From positions 129,001 to 193,000 of the forward strand of contig JAPZTW010000004.1 of assembly GCA_027533105.1 (NCBI GenBank): 64,000 nucleotides of DNA, in the 5' to 3' direction. The DNA comes from Sphingomonadaceae bacterium. Lineage in GTDB: Bacteria; Pseudomonadota; Alphaproteobacteria; Sphingomonadales; Sphingomonadaceae. This document shows positions 28,586-39,594 of this stretch, piece after piece. The number at the start of each line of letters is the position of its first letter. Position 1 is the stretch's first letter. The notes beneath the pieces were generated by a model. The model did not search any database. It worked only from the letters and a program-made list of their open reading frames with translations, and was not told the DNA's origin. Position numbers and translations under genes: made by a program.

Positions 28586-30039
28586 GGCTGGCCCGCCTGG
28601 CCGAGGCCGCCGGCATCGTCCTGTCCGAACCCGGCGAGGCCCAGGTCACCGGCTTTGCCATCGATCACCGCAAGGTCGCGCCCGGCACTGTCTTCGGGGC
28701 TTTCCAGGGCGCCAGCGTGAATGGCGAGGACTTTATCCCGGCGGCGATTGCTGCCGGTGCCGTGGCGGTGGTCGCCCGGCCCGAGGCGCAGGTTACCGGC
28801 GCGGTCCATATCGCCGATCCGCTGCCGCGCCGCACCTTTGCCCGGCTGGCGGCGCAGTTCTTCACCCCGGTCCCCGAAACGATCGTGGCCGTGACCGGTA
28901 CCAACGGCAAGACCTCGACCGTCGAGATGACCCGCCAGATCTGGCGGCAGCTGGGGGAACGCTCGGCCTCGATCGGCACCCTGGGCGTGACCACGGCGGA
29001 CGAAAGCGTCTCGACCGGGCTGACCACGCCGGACGTGGTTACTTTTCTTGCCAACCTCAGCGGCCTGGCGCGTGAAGGTATCACCCATGTCGCCTTCGAG
29101 GCATCGAGCCACGGGCTTGACCAATACCGCAACGAAGGGGTGCGGGTGGTGGCCGCCGGCTTTACCAACCTCAGCCGCGATCATCTCGATTACCATCACA
29201 CGATGGAGAACTATTTCGCCGCCAAGATGCGGCTGTTCGACGAGGTGATCGACCCGGCCGGTACCGCCGTGATCTGGGCTGACGATGAATGGTCCGCCCC
29301 GGCAATCGACCACGCCCGGCAGCGCGGGCTCAAGCTGCTGACCGCCGGTGCCAGGGCCGATGCCGATGGCCTGCGCCTGACCGGCCGCATGCCGGGCCAG
29401 CTGGGCCAGGTGCTGGAGATCGAATGGCGCGGTGCGCCGCGCCGGATCGACTTACCGCTGATCGGCGCTTACCAGGCGGCGAATGCGCTGGTTTCGGCTG
29501 GGCTGGCCATCGCTTCGGGCAGCGATGCCGCGCGGGTCTTCGATGCGCTGGGCCGCCTGCAGCCGGTCCGTGGCCGACTGGAGCGCGCCGCGATCACCCG
29601 CGTGGGTGCGCCGGTCTATGTCGATTATGCCCATACCCCCGATGCGCTCGCTGCCGCTTTTGCGGCGCTGCGCCCGCATTGTGCCGGGCGGCTGATCGCG
29701 GTGTTCGGCGCGGGCGGGGATCGCGACCAGGGCAAGCGGCCAGAGATGGGCCGGATCGCGGCAGACCAGGCCGACCTCGGCATCGTGACCGACGACAATC
29801 CGCGCGGCGAGGACCCCGCCGCCATTCGCGCCATGGTGCTGGCCGGTGCCCCCGGAAAGCTGCGCGAAGTGGCCGACCGGCGCGCGGCAATTGCCGCCGC
29901 GATTGTCGAAGCCGGGCCGCAGGACATCGTGCTGGTGGCCGGCAAGGGGCACGAGCAGGGCCAGATCGTGGGCGCCGGCGCCGATTGCCGCGTCCTGCCG
30001 TTCGATGACGTAACCGTAGCCAGGGAGTGTGCCGCATGA
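28582..30039 (+). CDS. murE: UDP-MurNAc-tripeptide synthetase (meso-DAP adding)
   Basis: MurE adds meso-diaminopimelate to UDP-MurNAc-Ala-Glu. The 485 residues include the ATP loop VTGTNGKTSTVEMTRQ, the carbamylated-Lys region with YHHTMENYFAAKMRLF, and VYVDYAHTPDAL. DDNPRGEDP carries the DNPR motif that marks meso-DAP rather than lysine specificity, as expected for a Gram-negative wall. Confidence 0.96.
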   Translation: MRLARLAEAAGIVLSEPGEAQVTGFAIDHRKVAPGTVFGAFQGASVNGEDFIPAAIAAGAVAVVARPEAQVTGAVHIADPLPRRTFARLAAQFFTPVPETIVAVTGTNGKTSTVEMTRQIWRQLGERSASIGTLGVTTADESVSTGLTTPDVVTFLANLSGLAREGITHVAFEASSHGLDQYRNEGVRVVAAGFTNLSRDHLDYHHTMENYFAAKMRLFDEVIDPAGTAVIWADDEWSAPAIDHARQRGLKLLTAGARADADGLRLTGRMPGQLGQVLEIEWRGAPRRIDLPLIGAYQAANALVSAGLAIASGSDAARVFDALGRLQPVRGRLERAAITRVGAPVYVDYAHTPDALAAAFAALRPHCAGRLIAVFGAGGDRDQGKRPEMGRIAADQADLGIVTDDNPRGEDPAAIRAMVLAGAPGKLREVADRRAAIAAAIVEAGPQDIVLVAGKGHEQGQIVGAGADCRVLPFDDVTVARECAA

Positions 30040-31508
30040 ACGCGATTGCCCGGATCCTCGAGTGGCCGACCGAGCCCGAGGACGACCTTGCCCGCCCGCT
30101 GTGGACGGCCAGGGAAATCGCGGCCGCGACCGGCGGCATCGCCAGCGGTGACTTCACTGTCGCGGGCGTCGAGATCGACAGCCGCGACGTGGTGGAAGGC
30201 GACCTATTCTTCGCGCTGAAGGGCGAGACCATGGACGGCCACCGCTTCATCGAAGCGGCCTTTGCCAAGGGTGCGGCCGCCGCAGTGGTCGATCGGCCGA
30301 TCGAGGGGCCGCACGTGCTGGTCGAAAACACCTCAACCGCACTTGAGCTTCTTGCCCGGGCGGCGCGCGAACGCACGTCGGCGCGGGTTGTTGCCGTGAC
30401 CGGATCGGTCGGCAAGACCGGGGTCAAGGAAGCGATCTTCGCGGCGCTGGACCGGGCCAGCCGGGGCCGCGGGCACCGCTCGGTGAAGAGTTACAACAAC
30501 CATGTCGGCGTGCCGCTCAGCCTGGCGCGGATGCCGGCCGCGACCCGCTATGGCGTGTTCGAGATGGGCATGAACCATGCCGGCGAGATTTCCCGCCTGA
30601 CGGTGCAGGGGCGTCCGCACGTGGCCGTGATCACCACGATCGGCCCGGCGCACATCGAGAACCTTGGCAGCCTTGAGGCGATTGCCGATGCCAAGGCCGA
30701 GATCTTCGAAGGGCTGGAACCGGGCGGCACCGCGATCATTCCGGCCGATGTGGCCCAATATGGCCAGCTGCGCCGCGCGGCGGAACGGCTCGGCGTCCGC
30801 ATTGTCAGCTTCGGGCGCAGCGATTTCGCCGATGTCCGCCTGCTCGATGCCGTGCCCGCGCCCGATGGCGGCTCGCTGGTGACCGCAGAGCTTCGGGGCG
30901 GCGAGGGGGGTGACCGGCGGCTGTGCTACACCGTCGCGACGCCCGGCGAGCATTGGGTGGTCAATTCGCTGGCGGTGATCGCCGCGGTGCGCGCGATCGG
31001 CGGCGATCTGGGTTCGGCCGGGCTTGCCCTGGCGGAGCTCGAAGGGCTGAAAGGGCGCGGCGCGCGCCACCGGATCGATGTTCCGGGCGGCGTCGCGCTG
31101 CTGATCGATGAAAGCTACAACGCCAACCCCGCCTCGATGGCGGCCACCCTGGCCGAACTGGGCCGGACCAAGGCGGCGCGCCGGATCGCGGTGCTGGGCG
31201 CGATGAAGGAGCTGGGCGAGCATGGCCCGGCCTATCATGCCGAACTGCTCGATCCCCTGCTGAAGGCCGGTGTCGATCAGGTGGTGCTGGTGGGCGACGA
31301 GATGGCGCCGCTGGCCGAACAACTGGGGAAATCGCCGGAAACCGCGCTTGGCAAGGCCATTGGCTTCGCCCATTGCGGGACAGCCGGGGAGGCATTGGCG
31401 GCACTGCGTGAACTGGGTTTGCGGGCGGACGATGTCATCCTGGTCAAAGGGTCGAATTCCGTCGGACTGGGGGCCGTGGTCGCCGCACTGACGCAGAACA
31501 AGGAATAG
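30036..31508 (+). CDS. murF: UDP-MurNAc-tripeptide:D-Ala-D-Ala ligase
   Basis: MurF adds D-Ala-D-Ala to finish the pentapeptide precursor. The 490-residue protein has [17 protein letters not shown] as P-loop, followed by [16 protein letters not shown] and [32 protein letters not shown] is a MurF-specific signature. The ATG at 30036 overlaps the murE stop (ATGA), and the frame extends 9 bases upstream. There is a small 7-base gap to mraY. Confidence 0.96.
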   Translation: MNAIARILEWPTEPEDDLARPLWTAREIAAATGGIASGDFTVAGVEIDSRDVVEGDLFFALKGETMDGHRFIEAAFAKGAAAAVVDRPIEGPHVLVENTSTALELLARAARERTSARVVAVTGSVGKTGVKEAIFAALDRASRGRGHRSVKSYNNHVGVPLSLARMPAATRYGVFEMGMNHAGEISRLTVQGRPHVAVITTIGPAHIENLGSLEAIADAKAEIFEGLEPGGTAIIPADVAQYGQLRRAAERLGVRIVSFGRSDFADVRLLDAVPAPDGGSLVTAELRGGEGGDRRLCYTVATPGEHWVVNSLAVIAAVRAIGGDLGSAGLALAELEGLKGRGARHRIDVPGGVALLIDESYNANPASMAATLAELGRTKAARRIAVLGAMKELGEHGPAYHAELLDPLLKAGVDQVVLVGDEMAPLAEQLGKSPETALGKAIGFAHCGTAGEALAALRELGLRADDVILVKGSNSVGLGAVVAALTQNKE

Positions 31509-31515
31509 GATCAGG

Positions 31516-32586
31516 ATGCTTTACCTGATCGCCGAGTACTTCGAATTCTCGGGGCTGGCCAACCTCATCCGGTACCAGACCTTCCGGGCTGGTGCCGCGC
31601 TGATGACCGCGCTGATCCTGGGCCTGATCATCGGCCCCCGCTTCATCAACATGCTGCGCGTGCGGCAGGGCAAGGGGCAGCCGATCCGCGAGGACGGCCC
31701 GCAGAGCCACCTGGCCAAGCGCGGCACGCCGACCATGGGCGGGCTGATGATCATGATCGCCCTGGTGGTCTCGATGCTGCTGTGGATGGACCTGTCGAGC
31801 CCGCTGGTCTGGGCCTGCCTGATGGTCACCGTCGGCTTCGGCCTGATCGGGTTCCTCGATGACTACGACAAGGTCAAGAAGCGCAGCACGGCCGGGGTTT
31901 CCGGTCGGATGCGGCTGCTGGCCGAATTTGCCGTGGCCGGGGTGGCGACCTGGATCCTGGTCAACGAGACCAGCACCAACCTCTATGTGCCGTTCCTGTC
32001 GGGCCATTACATCCCGCTGGGGCCGTTCTATTACCTGTTCGCGGCCTTCGTGATCGTGGGTGCGGGCAATGCGGTCAACCTGACCGACGGGCTCGATGGT
32101 CTGGCGACCATGCCGGTGGTGATCGCGGCCGGTACCTTTGCGATCATCGCCTATCTGGCGGGGCGCGTCGACTTTTCCGCCTATCTCGGGATCCCGCACG
32201 TGCCGCGCGCGGGCGAGCTGGCGATCCTCTGCGCCGGGATCATGGGGGCCTGTCTGGCCTTCCTGTGGTTCAACGCGCCGCCTGCGGCCGTGTTCATGGG
32301 CGATACCGGCAGCCTGGCCCTTGGCGGGGCGCTGGGCGCCATTGCCGTGGCTGCGCAGCACGAAATCGTGCTGGCCATCGTCGGCGGGCTGTTCGTGGTG
32401 GAAGCGCTGTCGGTGATCATCCAGGTCGCGGTCTACAAGCGCACCGGCAAGCGGGTGTTCAAGATGGCTCCGATTCACCATCACTTCGAACAACTGGGCT
32501 GGAAGGAATCGACCGTCGTGATCCGCTTCTGGATCGTTGCGATCGTGCTCGCCCTGATCGGTCTTTCGACGCTGAAGCTGCGATGA
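31516..32586 (+). CDS. mraY: Phospho-MurNAc-pentapeptide translocase
   Basis: MraY transfers phospho-MurNAc-pentapeptide to undecaprenyl phosphate to make lipid I. The 356-residue integral membrane protein has about ten helices and the catalytic loops. These are TMGGLMIM, the Asp pair in [40 protein letters not shown], and [15 protein letters not shown] with its triple His. TCAGGA precedes the ATG. The short gap before it is the only non-overlapping junction upstream of ftsZ in the cluster. Confidence 0.97.
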   Translation: MLYLIAEYFEFSGLANLIRYQTFRAGAALMTALILGLIIGPRFINMLRVRQGKGQPIREDGPQSHLAKRGTPTMGGLMIMIALVVSMLLWMDLSSPLVWACLMVTVGFGLIGFLDDYDKVKKRSTAGVSGRMRLLAEFAVAGVATWILVNETSTNLYVPFLSGHYIPLGPFYYLFAAFVIVGAGNAVNLTDGLDGLATMPVVIAAGTFAIIAYLAGRVDFSAYLGIPHVPRAGELAILCAGIMGACLAFLWFNAPPAAVFMGDTGSLALGGALGAIAVAAQHEIVLAIVGGLFVVEALSVIIQVAVYKRTGKRVFKMAPIHHHFEQLGWKESTVVIRFWIVAIVLALIGLSTLKLR

Positions 32587-33929
32587 TCACCACCTCCGCC
32601 TTTGCCGGCAAGCGCTATGCCGTCCTGGGCCTTGCAAGGTCGGGGATGGCTGCGGTTGAAAGCCTGCTGGCCGGCGGCGCGGAAGTGACGGCCTGGGACA
32701 GCCGCGAGGAGCCACGCCGACAGCTGGAAGGCCGGGTCACCCTGGCCGATCCGCTGACGATTGACCTGTCCGGTTTTGCCGGGGTGGTCGTTTCCCCCGG
32801 TGTTCCGCTCAACACCCACCCGATCGCGCGCCACGCCGGCGCGGCCGAGGTGCCGGTGATTGGCGATATCGAGCTGTTCGCGATGGCCCGGCCGCACCTG
32901 CCCGCACACCGGGTGGTCGGGATCACGGGCACCAACGGCAAGTCGACCACCACCGCGCTGGTCCACCACATCCTGCAAAGCGCCGCCCTGCCGACGCGGA
33001 TGGGCGGCAATATCGGTCTGCCGGTGCTGGGCCAGGCGCCGCTGCCGCCGGGCGGGGTCTATGTGCTCGAACTGTCGAGCTATCAGATCGACCTGACGCA
33101 CAGCCTGGAATGCGAGGTGGCGACCCAGCTCAACCTCAGCCCCGATCATCTCGATCGCTACGATGGTTTTGAGGCCTATGGCGCGGCCAAGGCCCGGCTC
33201 TTCGCGATGCAGCGGCCCGACCAGATCGCGGTCTTCGGCACCGGCGATCCCGAAACGCGGGCACTGGCGGCGCGCGAAGTGGCGCGGCGTGGGGCGGACA
33301 AGGTGCGCAGCGTCGATGGGGCGGATCTGCTTGCGCTGCAACCCGATTGGCCGACCCTCCAGGGACCCCACAACCTCCAGAACGCTGCGGTGGCCGTGGC
33401 GATTGCCGAGGCCCTGGGGCTGACGGCGGCGCAATGGCGCCCAGCCCTGGCGAGTTTCCGGGGGCTGGCGCACCGGATGGAGCGCGTTGCCGAGGTCAAC
33501 GGCGTGCTGTTCATCAATGACAGCAAGGCCACCAATCCGGCCTCGACCGCCCCAGCGCTCGCCGCTTTCCCGCCCCGCCCGAACCGCCGGATCCACTGGA
33601 TCGTCGGGGGTCTGCCAAAGGGCGAGGACCTGGACGAATGCGCGCCGCATTTCGGCAATGTGGCCGCCGCCTATACCATCGGCGAGGCGGGGCCCCGCTT
33701 CGCCGAACTGCTTGCCCCGCACATGGCGGTCCGCCGCAGCGAAATGCTTTGCGAGGCGATCCGGCAAGCGATCGAGGCGGCCCGGCCGGGCGATATCGTG
33801 CTGCTATCGCCGGCCTGCGCCAGCTTTGACCAGTTCCGCGATTTCGAGGCGCGCGGCGATGCCTTCCGCCAGATCGTGCAGGCGCTGACCGCCCCCGAGG
33901 CGAGCGCCGCAGCCGGAGGGCAGCGTTGA
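32583..33929 (+). CDS. murD: UDP-MurNAc-alanine:D-glutamate ligase
   Basis: MurD adds D-glutamate to UDP-MurNAc-alanine. The 448-residue product shows the UDP-binding N-terminus ([13 protein letters not shown]), [16 protein letters not shown] as P-loop, [22 protein letters not shown], and [12 protein letters not shown]. The chosen ATG at 32583 overlaps the mraY stop; a much longer frame upstream lies inside mraY and is rejected. Confidence 0.96.
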   Translation: MITTSAFAGKRYAVLGLARSGMAAVESLLAGGAEVTAWDSREEPRRQLEGRVTLADPLTIDLSGFAGVVVSPGVPLNTHPIARHAGAAEVPVIGDIELFAMARPHLPAHRVVGITGTNGKSTTTALVHHILQSAALPTRMGGNIGLPVLGQAPLPPGGVYVLELSSYQIDLTHSLECEVATQLNLSPDHLDRYDGFEAYGAAKARLFAMQRPDQIAVFGTGDPETRALAAREVARRGADKVRSVDGADLLALQPDWPTLQGPHNLQNAAVAVAIAEALGLTAAQWRPALASFRGLAHRMERVAEVNGVLFINDSKATNPASTAPALAAFPPRPNRRIHWIVGGLPKGEDLDECAPHFGNVAAAYTIGEAGPRFAELLAPHMAVRRSEMLCEAIRQAIEAARPGDIVLLSPACASFDQFRDFEARGDAFRQIVQALTAPEASAAAGGQR

Positions 33930-35167
33930 TGGCCACGCATCCACCCTTCATCCCCGGTGCCGGTCAGGGACCGCAGGGCGTCATCCTGCCCCGCCAGCGC
34001 CGATTCACCCGCACCGGCATCGCGATCTGGTGGCGCGAGATCGACCGGGTCCTCCTGTTCCTGGTCCTGGCGCTGATGGCGCTGGGCACCCTGGCCGTGG
34101 CGGCAGCATCGCCGGCCAGCGCCCAGCGGCTTTCGACCGCGCGGGTCAAGCTGGACGATCTGCACTTCTTCTCGATCCACCTGCGCTGGCAGTTGCTGGG
34201 GCTGATGGCGCTGATCGGCGCATCGATGCTGTCGCGCGACATGGCCCGGCGGCTGGCGATCCTGCTGGGTGCGGCCATGCTGGTCGGTCTGTTCCTGGTA
34301 CCGCTGATCGGCGTCAACGTGAATGGCGCCAAGCGCTGGCTGAACCTGGGGATGTCGCTGCAGCCTTCGGAATTCCTGAAGCCCGCCTTCGCGATCTGTC
34401 TGGCCTGGATCCTGTCCTGGCGCGCGCGCGATCCCAACCTGCCGGTCATGGCGCTGTCGACCGGGCTGATGATGCTGATCGGCGCGCTGCTGATGCTCCA
34501 GCCCGATTTCGGGTCGGCCGTGCTGTTTGCCGCAGTCTGGTTCGCGATGGTGCTGGTAGCGGGCATGCCAATGCGGCTGCTGGGCGGGGTGATCGCTGCG
34601 GGCCTTGGGGCGATCACGCTGGTCTATCTGTTCTACGAGAACGGGCGCAATCGCATCGACGCCTTCCTGGGCGGCGGCACCGCTTTCGACCAGGTCGATC
34701 TGGCCAGCAAGACGCTGCTGGCTGGGGGCTGGACCGGCACCGGAATCTGGCTAGGCCGTCGCAAGATGGCCCTGCCGGAAGCGCACACCGACTACATTTT
34801 CTCCGTGATCGGTGAGGAGTTCGGCCTGCTGGTCTGTATCGCGGTGGTGCTGCTTTACGTGGCAATCGTGCTGCGCGTGCTGCTGCGGCTGATGAAGGAG
34901 GAAGACCTCTTCACCACCCTGGCCGCTGCCGGTCTTGCCGCACAGCTGGGCGGACAGGCGTTCATCAACATTCTCGTCAACCTGCAGCTGTTCCCGTCCA
35001 AGGGGATGACCCTGCCGCTGGTGTCCTATGGCGGTTCGTCCACCATCGCCTTGTGCCTTGGCGTGGGCCTGCTGCTGGCGATCACCCGCCGCAATCCTTT
35101 CCTCGAACGCAACACGTTCCGGATCGGCGACATGGGTGGCGGTCTTACGGCAAGGAAGCGGCCATGA
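33929..35167 (+). CDS. ftsW: Septal peptidoglycan polymerase FtsW (SEDS)
   Basis: FtsW is the SEDS glycosyltransferase that polymerises septal glycan with FtsI. The 412-residue protein has about ten membrane helices after a basic N-terminus. SEDS motifs include NGAKRWLNLGMSLQPSEFLK, LQPDFGSAVLF, and the late HTDYIFSVIGEEFGLL and LPLVSYGGSSTI. Its ATG shares one base with the murD stop (TGATG). Confidence 0.96.
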   Translation: MATHPPFIPGAGQGPQGVILPRQRRFTRTGIAIWWREIDRVLLFLVLALMALGTLAVAAASPASAQRLSTARVKLDDLHFFSIHLRWQLLGLMALIGASMLSRDMARRLAILLGAAMLVGLFLVPLIGVNVNGAKRWLNLGMSLQPSEFLKPAFAICLAWILSWRARDPNLPVMALSTGLMMLIGALLMLQPDFGSAVLFAAVWFAMVLVAGMPMRLLGGVIAAGLGAITLVYLFYENGRNRIDAFLGGGTAFDQVDLASKTLLAGGWTGTGIWLGRRKMALPEAHTDYIFSVIGEEFGLLVCIAVVLLYVAIVLRVLLRLMKEEDLFTTLAAAGLAAQLGGQAFINILVNLQLFPSKGMTLPLVSYGGSSTIALCLGVGLLLAITRRNPFLERNTFRIGDMGGGLTARKRP

Positions 35168-36342
35168 CCTCGGTTACGCGCCACTATGTCCTGGCTGCCG
35201 GGGGTACCGGCGGGCACCTGATCCCGGCCTTTGCGCTGGCGATCGAGCTGGAACGGCGGGGACACCATGTGGCCCTGATCACTGACGAGCGCGGCGCGCG
35301 GCTGCCGGGCAAGCCGGAATCGCTGGTCGCCCATGTCCTGCCCGCCGGGCGGATCGGCAAGAACCCGCTCCATTGGCCCAAGGGGATCGGCGCGATCCTG
35401 GAAGGCAAGCGGATGGCGCAGCGCCTGTTCGACGGTTTCCAGCCATCGGCCGTGGTCGGCTTTGGCGGCTATCCGGCCTTTCCGGCGCTGTGGGCGGCGA
35501 CTGCGGCGGGTGTGCCGAGTGTCATCCATGAACAGAACGCGGTGCTGGGCCGGGTCAACCGGCTGCTCGCGGGCCGGGTCAGCGCGATTGCCACTTCCTA
35601 TCGCCAGGTTGCCCGACTGAAGCCGAAGCAAGCGGACAAGGTGCACCTGGTTGGCAATCCGGTGCGCGCCGAAGTGCTGGCGCTGCGCGATGAGCCTTTT
35701 CCGCCCTTCACCGAGGAAGGCCTGCTGCGCGTGCTGGTGACGGGCGGCAGCCAGGGGGCTTCGGTGCTGTCCGAAGTGGTGCCCGATGCGCTGGCCATGC
35801 TGCCAGCGGCGCTGCGCAGCCGGTTGCAGGTCACGCAGCAGTGCCGCGCCGAAGACATCGAGGCGGTGCGCGCGCGTTATGCCGGGCACGATATCCCGGC
35901 CGAACTGGGCACCTATTTCGAGAACATGGCCACGCGGCTGGCCGATGCGCATCTGTTTATTGGCCGGGCCGGGGCTTCGACCATCGCCGAACTGACGGCA
36001 GTCGGTCGTCCTGCGATCCTCGTCCCGCTGCCGATCGCGACGGACGATCACCAGGCCGCAAACACGCTGGAAATCTGCAAGGCCGGTGGTGCGCGGATGA
36101 TCCGGCAGGACCGCTTCACCGCGGCCGAGCTGGCCAAGCAGATCCTCGCGATCGCCCAGAGCCCGGAAACGCTGGCCACTGCGGCCCACGCGGCGTGGAA
36201 CTGCGGCTATCCGAAGGCGGTCAAGGACCTGGCCGACCTGGTCGAAAGCTTTGGCGGTGCGCCGCTGATGGATGTGATCCGGGTGGCTCAATCGGTAAGC
36301 GCCAGCGGGCAGGAAGCCCTGGCGATGGAGCGTGGTGAATGA
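35164..36342 (+). CDS. murG: Lipid II synthase MurG
   Basis: MurG, a peripheral GT-B glycosyltransferase, adds GlcNAc to lipid I. The 392 residues include the first glycine loop [43 protein letters not shown] and [12 protein letters not shown]. The UDP-GlcNAc site is in [17 protein letters not shown] and [10 protein letters not shown]. It overlaps ftsW and murC by 4 bases. Confidence 0.96.
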   Translation: MTSVTRHYVLAAGGTGGHLIPAFALAIELERRGHHVALITDERGARLPGKPESLVAHVLPAGRIGKNPLHWPKGIGAILEGKRMAQRLFDGFQPSAVVGFGGYPAFPALWAATAAGVPSVIHEQNAVLGRVNRLLAGRVSAIATSYRQVARLKPKQADKVHLVGNPVRAEVLALRDEPFPPFTEEGLLRVLVTGGSQGASVLSEVVPDALAMLPAALRSRLQVTQQCRAEDIEAVRARYAGHDIPAELGTYFENMATRLADAHLFIGRAGASTIAELTAVGRPAILVPLPIATDDHQAANTLEICKAGGARMIRQDRFTAAELAKQILAIAQSPETLATAAHAAWNCGYPKAVKDLADLVESFGGAPLMDVIRVAQSVSASGQEALAMERGE

Positions 36343-37751
36343 AGGGTGTGGGAACTGACATCGGTACGATCCATTTCGTCGGCATCGGCGGGATCGGGAT
36401 GTCGGGAATTGCCGAAGTGATGCACAACCTGGGCTACCAGGTGCAGGGCAGCGACATTGCCGAAGGCTATGTCGTCGAAGGGCTGCGCGCGCGCGGGATC
36501 AAGGTGATGATCGGCCACAAGGCCGAGAACCTGGGCAATGCCGCCGTCGTCGTCACCTCCACCGCCGTGAAGCGCGACAATCCCGAAGTGGTCGCCGCGC
36601 TGGAGCATCGCGTACCGGTGGTGCGCCGCGCGGAAATGCTGGCCGAACTGATGCGGCTGAAGCGCACCGTCGCGGTCGCGGGGACCCACGGCAAGACCAC
36701 CACGACTTCGCTGGTTGCCGCGCTGCTCGATGCCGGCGGGGTCGATCCGACGGTGATCAACGGCGGGATCATCAACTCCTATGGCTCCAACGCCCGCCTT
36801 GGCGAGAGCGAATGGATGGTGGTCGAGGCGGATGAGAGCGACGGCTCGTTCCTGCGGCTTGATGGGACCATCGCGGTGGTCACCAACATCGATCCGGAGC
36901 ACCTCGATCACTACGGCAGCTTCGACGCAATCAAGGATGCCTTCGTCGAGTTCATCGAGAACGTGCCGTTCTATGGCTGCGCGGTGCTGTGCATCGATCA
37001 CCCCGAAGTCCAGGCGGTGATCCCCAAGGTGCGCGATCGCCGCGTGGTGACCTACGGCTTTTCCGCCCAGGCCGACGTGCGCGGCGAGAACGTGACGCCA
37101 TTCCCGGGCGGCAACCGCTTCGACGTGGTGATCCGCCAGCGCGACGGCTCGCAGCGCCGGATCGAGGGGATCGAACTGCCGATGCCCGGCCGTCACAATG
37201 TCCAGAACGCGCTCGCCGCGGTGGGCGTCGCGGTCGAGATGGGCTGTGCGGACTCTGTGATCCAGACCGGCTTTGCCAAGTTCGGCGGGGTCAAGCGCCG
37301 CTTCACCAAGGTCGGCGAGATCGACGGCACCACCATCATCGACGATTACGGCCACCACCCGGTCGAAATCCGCGCCGTTCTCGCCGCCGCGCGCGAAGGG
37401 GTGCAGAACCGGGTTATTGCCGTGGTCCAGCCGCATCGCTTCACCCGCCTGCGCGATCACCTGGAGGACTTCCAGGCCGCCTTCAACGATGCCGATATCG
37501 TTTATGCCGCCCCGGTCTATGCCGCTGGCGAAGCACCGATCGAAGGGATCGATTCCGCCGCTCTGGTCGACGGGATCAAGGCGCGCGGTCACCGCAGCGC
37601 CCACCTGATCGCCAGCGCCGATGCCCTCGCCGCCGAACTGGCCAACATCGCCCAGCCGGGCGACATGGTGGTTTGCCTCGGCGCGGGGGATATCACCAAG
37701 TGGGCCGGGGGGCTGGAAGCCGGGATCCGCGTCTTGCGGAGCGGCGGATGA
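36339..37751 (+). CDS. murC: UDP-MurNAc:L-alanine ligase
   Basis: MurC adds the first amino acid, L-alanine, to UDP-MurNAc. The 470-residue product begins with a [20 protein letters not shown]-binding loop. It has the P-loop [37 protein letters not shown], and [19 protein letters not shown], all diagnostic of MurC. It overlaps murG and murB by 4 bases. Confidence 0.97.
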   Translation: MKGVGTDIGTIHFVGIGGIGMSGIAEVMHNLGYQVQGSDIAEGYVVEGLRARGIKVMIGHKAENLGNAAVVVTSTAVKRDNPEVVAALEHRVPVVRRAEMLAELMRLKRTVAVAGTHGKTTTTSLVAALLDAGGVDPTVINGGIINSYGSNARLGESEWMVVEADESDGSFLRLDGTIAVVTNIDPEHLDHYGSFDAIKDAFVEFIENVPFYGCAVLCIDHPEVQAVIPKVRDRRVVTYGFSAQADVRGENVTPFPGGNRFDVVIRQRDGSQRRIEGIELPMPGRHNVQNALAAVGVAVEMGCADSVIQTGFAKFGGVKRRFTKVGEIDGTTIIDDYGHHPVEIRAVLAAAREGVQNRVIAVVQPHRFTRLRDHLEDFQAAFNDADIVYAAPVYAAGEAPIEGIDSAALVDGIKARGHRSAHLIASADALAAELANIAQPGDMVVCLGAGDITKWAGGLEAGIRVLRSGG

Positions 37752-38641
37752 CCACCGCCACGCTCCCCTCTGTCCGGGGCAAGCTGACCCCGAATGCACC
37801 GCTGGCACCGCTCGTCTGGTTCAAGTCCGGCGGCGCGGCCGAGTGGCTGTTCGAGCCGAAGGACCTGGCGGATCTGCAGGATTTTCTGCGCCAGCTCGAT
37901 CCCGCCGTGCCGGTTATGGCGCTGGGGTTGGGATCGAACATGATCGTTCGCGATGGCGGGGTGCCGGGCGTGGTGGTGCGGCTGGGCAAGGCCTTTGCCA
38001 GGGTCGAACAGACCGCCGACCTGACGCTGGACTGCGGCGGCGGTGCCAGCGGCATCCTCGTATCCTCGACCGCGCGCGATGCAGGTATTGCCGGCCTCGA
38101 ATTCCTGCGCTCGATCCCCGGCACGGTCGGCGGCTTCGTGCGGATGAACGGCGGAGCCTATGGCGGCGAGGTCAAGGATATCCTGGTCGATTGCGACGTG
38201 GTGCTGCGCGATGGATCGCTGGTCACCCTGCCGGTCGGCGCGCTGCATTACACCTATCGCCATAGCGAACTGCCCGAAGGCGCGATCGTGGTCGCCGCGC
38301 GGTTTCGGGGCCGCTCGGGCCAGTCCGAAGACATCCAGGCCGAGATGGACCGCATTTCTGCCAGCCGCGAAGCCAGCCAGCCGCTGCGCAGCAAGACCGG
38401 CGGGTCGACTTTCAAGAACCCCGCCGGGCACAAAGCCTGGCAACTGGTTGACGAGGCCGGCTGCCGGGGGCTTCAGCTGGGCGGCGCGCAGGTCAGCGAA
38501 AAGCACACCAACTTCCTGCTTAACCTCGGCGATGCGACCAGCGCCGATATCGAGGCCCTGGGCGAGGAAGTGCGCCGCCGGGTGAAAGATAAGTCGGGCG
38601 TCGAGCTCGAATGGGAAATCCAAAGGGTAGGTAAGCAGTGA
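37748..38641 (+). CDS. murB: UDP-N-acetylenolpyruvoylglucosamine reductase
   Basis: MurB reduces UDP-GlcNAc-enolpyruvate to UDP-MurNAc with NADPH and FAD. The 297-residue sequence shows [16 protein letters not shown], the FAD loop [12 protein letters not shown] and [33 protein letters not shown] and [21 protein letters not shown] mark a type II-like MurB without the extra domain of E. coli. ATG at 37748 overlaps the murC stop. Confidence 0.96.
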   Translation: MTTATLPSVRGKLTPNAPLAPLVWFKSGGAAEWLFEPKDLADLQDFLRQLDPAVPVMALGLGSNMIVRDGGVPGVVVRLGKAFARVEQTADLTLDCGGGASGILVSSTARDAGIAGLEFLRSIPGTVGGFVRMNGGAYGGEVKDILVDCDVVLRDGSLVTLPVGALHYTYRHSELPEGAIVVAARFRGRSGQSEDIQAEMDRISASREASQPLRSKTGGSTFKNPAGHKAWQLVDEAGCRGLQLGGAQVSEKHTNFLLNLGDATSADIEALGEEVRRRVKDKSGVELEWEIQRVGKQ

Positions 38642-39594
38642 CTTTGCCGAAACTCCACGTCGCGGTCCTGATGGGCGGCTGGTCGAACGAGCGGCCGGTT
38701 TCGCTGATGAGCGGCGAGGGCGTGGCCAAGGCGCTGGAAGAGCGCGGCCACCGCGTCACCCGGATCGACATGGACCGGCAGGTGGCCCAGCGGCTGGCCG
38801 AAGCCGCGCCCGACGTGGTGTTCAACGCGCTGCACGGCTCGCCGGGCGAGGACGGCTCGGTCCAGGGCATGATGGACCTGATGGGGCTGACCTATACCCA
38901 TTCGGGCATGGTCACCTCGGTCATCGCGATCGACAAGGAACTGACCAAGCAGGCGCTGGTCCCGCACGGCATTCCGATGCCCGGCGGGCGGATCGTGCCG
39001 GTGGAAGAGCTGTACGAGCGCGATCCGCTGGAGCGGCCCTATGTGCTGAAGCCGCTCAACGAAGGCTCCTCGGTCGGCGTCGCGATCGTGACGGCCGAGG
39101 GCAATTATGGCAACCCGATCAGCCCCGACACCCGGGGGCCGTGGCAGGAGTTCAGGGAACTGCTGGCCGAACCGTACATTCGCGGCCGCGAACTGACTAC
39201 GGCGGTGATCGGCAACCGCGCGCTGATGGTTACCGAGCTGCGGCCCAAGTCGGGCTTCTACGATTTCGACGCCAAGTATACCGAAGGGATGACCGAGCAC
39301 GTCTGCCCGGCCGAAATCCCCGACGAGATCACCCAGGCCTGTCTCGACCTGGCGCTGCGTTGCCACCAGCTGCTGGGCTGCAAGGGGTGCAGCCGCACCG
39401 ACTTCCGCTGGGACGACGAACGTGGGCTGGAAGGTCTGTTCGTGCTGGAAACCAATACCCAGCCGGGCATGACTCCGCTCAGCCTGGTGCCGGAACAGGC
39501 GAAGCACCTGGGCATTTCCTATGGCGAACTGGTCGAGATGATCATTGCCGAGGCGCTGGCCGACAAGGTAGCGAAGGAAGGGGGCAAGCGATGA
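38638..39594 (+). CDS. ddl: D-alanine:D-alanine ligase
   Basis: Ddl makes the D-Ala-D-Ala dipeptide for MurF. The 318-residue ATP-grasp protein shows VLMGGWSNERPVSLMSG, FNALHGSPGEDGSVQGMMD, the ATP segment YVLKPLNEGSSVGVAIV, and the metal-binding end CSRTDFRWDD with LETNTQPGMTPLSL. The start is GTG, overlapping the murB stop (GTGA). Confidence 0.96.
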   Translation: MTLPKLHVAVLMGGWSNERPVSLMSGEGVAKALEERGHRVTRIDMDRQVAQRLAEAAPDVVFNALHGSPGEDGSVQGMMDLMGLTYTHSGMVTSVIAIDKELTKQALVPHGIPMPGGRIVPVEELYERDPLERPYVLKPLNEGSSVGVAIVTAEGNYGNPISPDTRGPWQEFRELLAEPYIRGRELTTAVIGNRALMVTELRPKSGFYDFDAKYTEGMTEHVCPAEIPDEITQACLDLALRCHQLLGCKGCSRTDFRWDDERGLEGLFVLETNTQPGMTPLSLVPEQAKHLGISYGELVEMIIAEALADKVAKEGGKR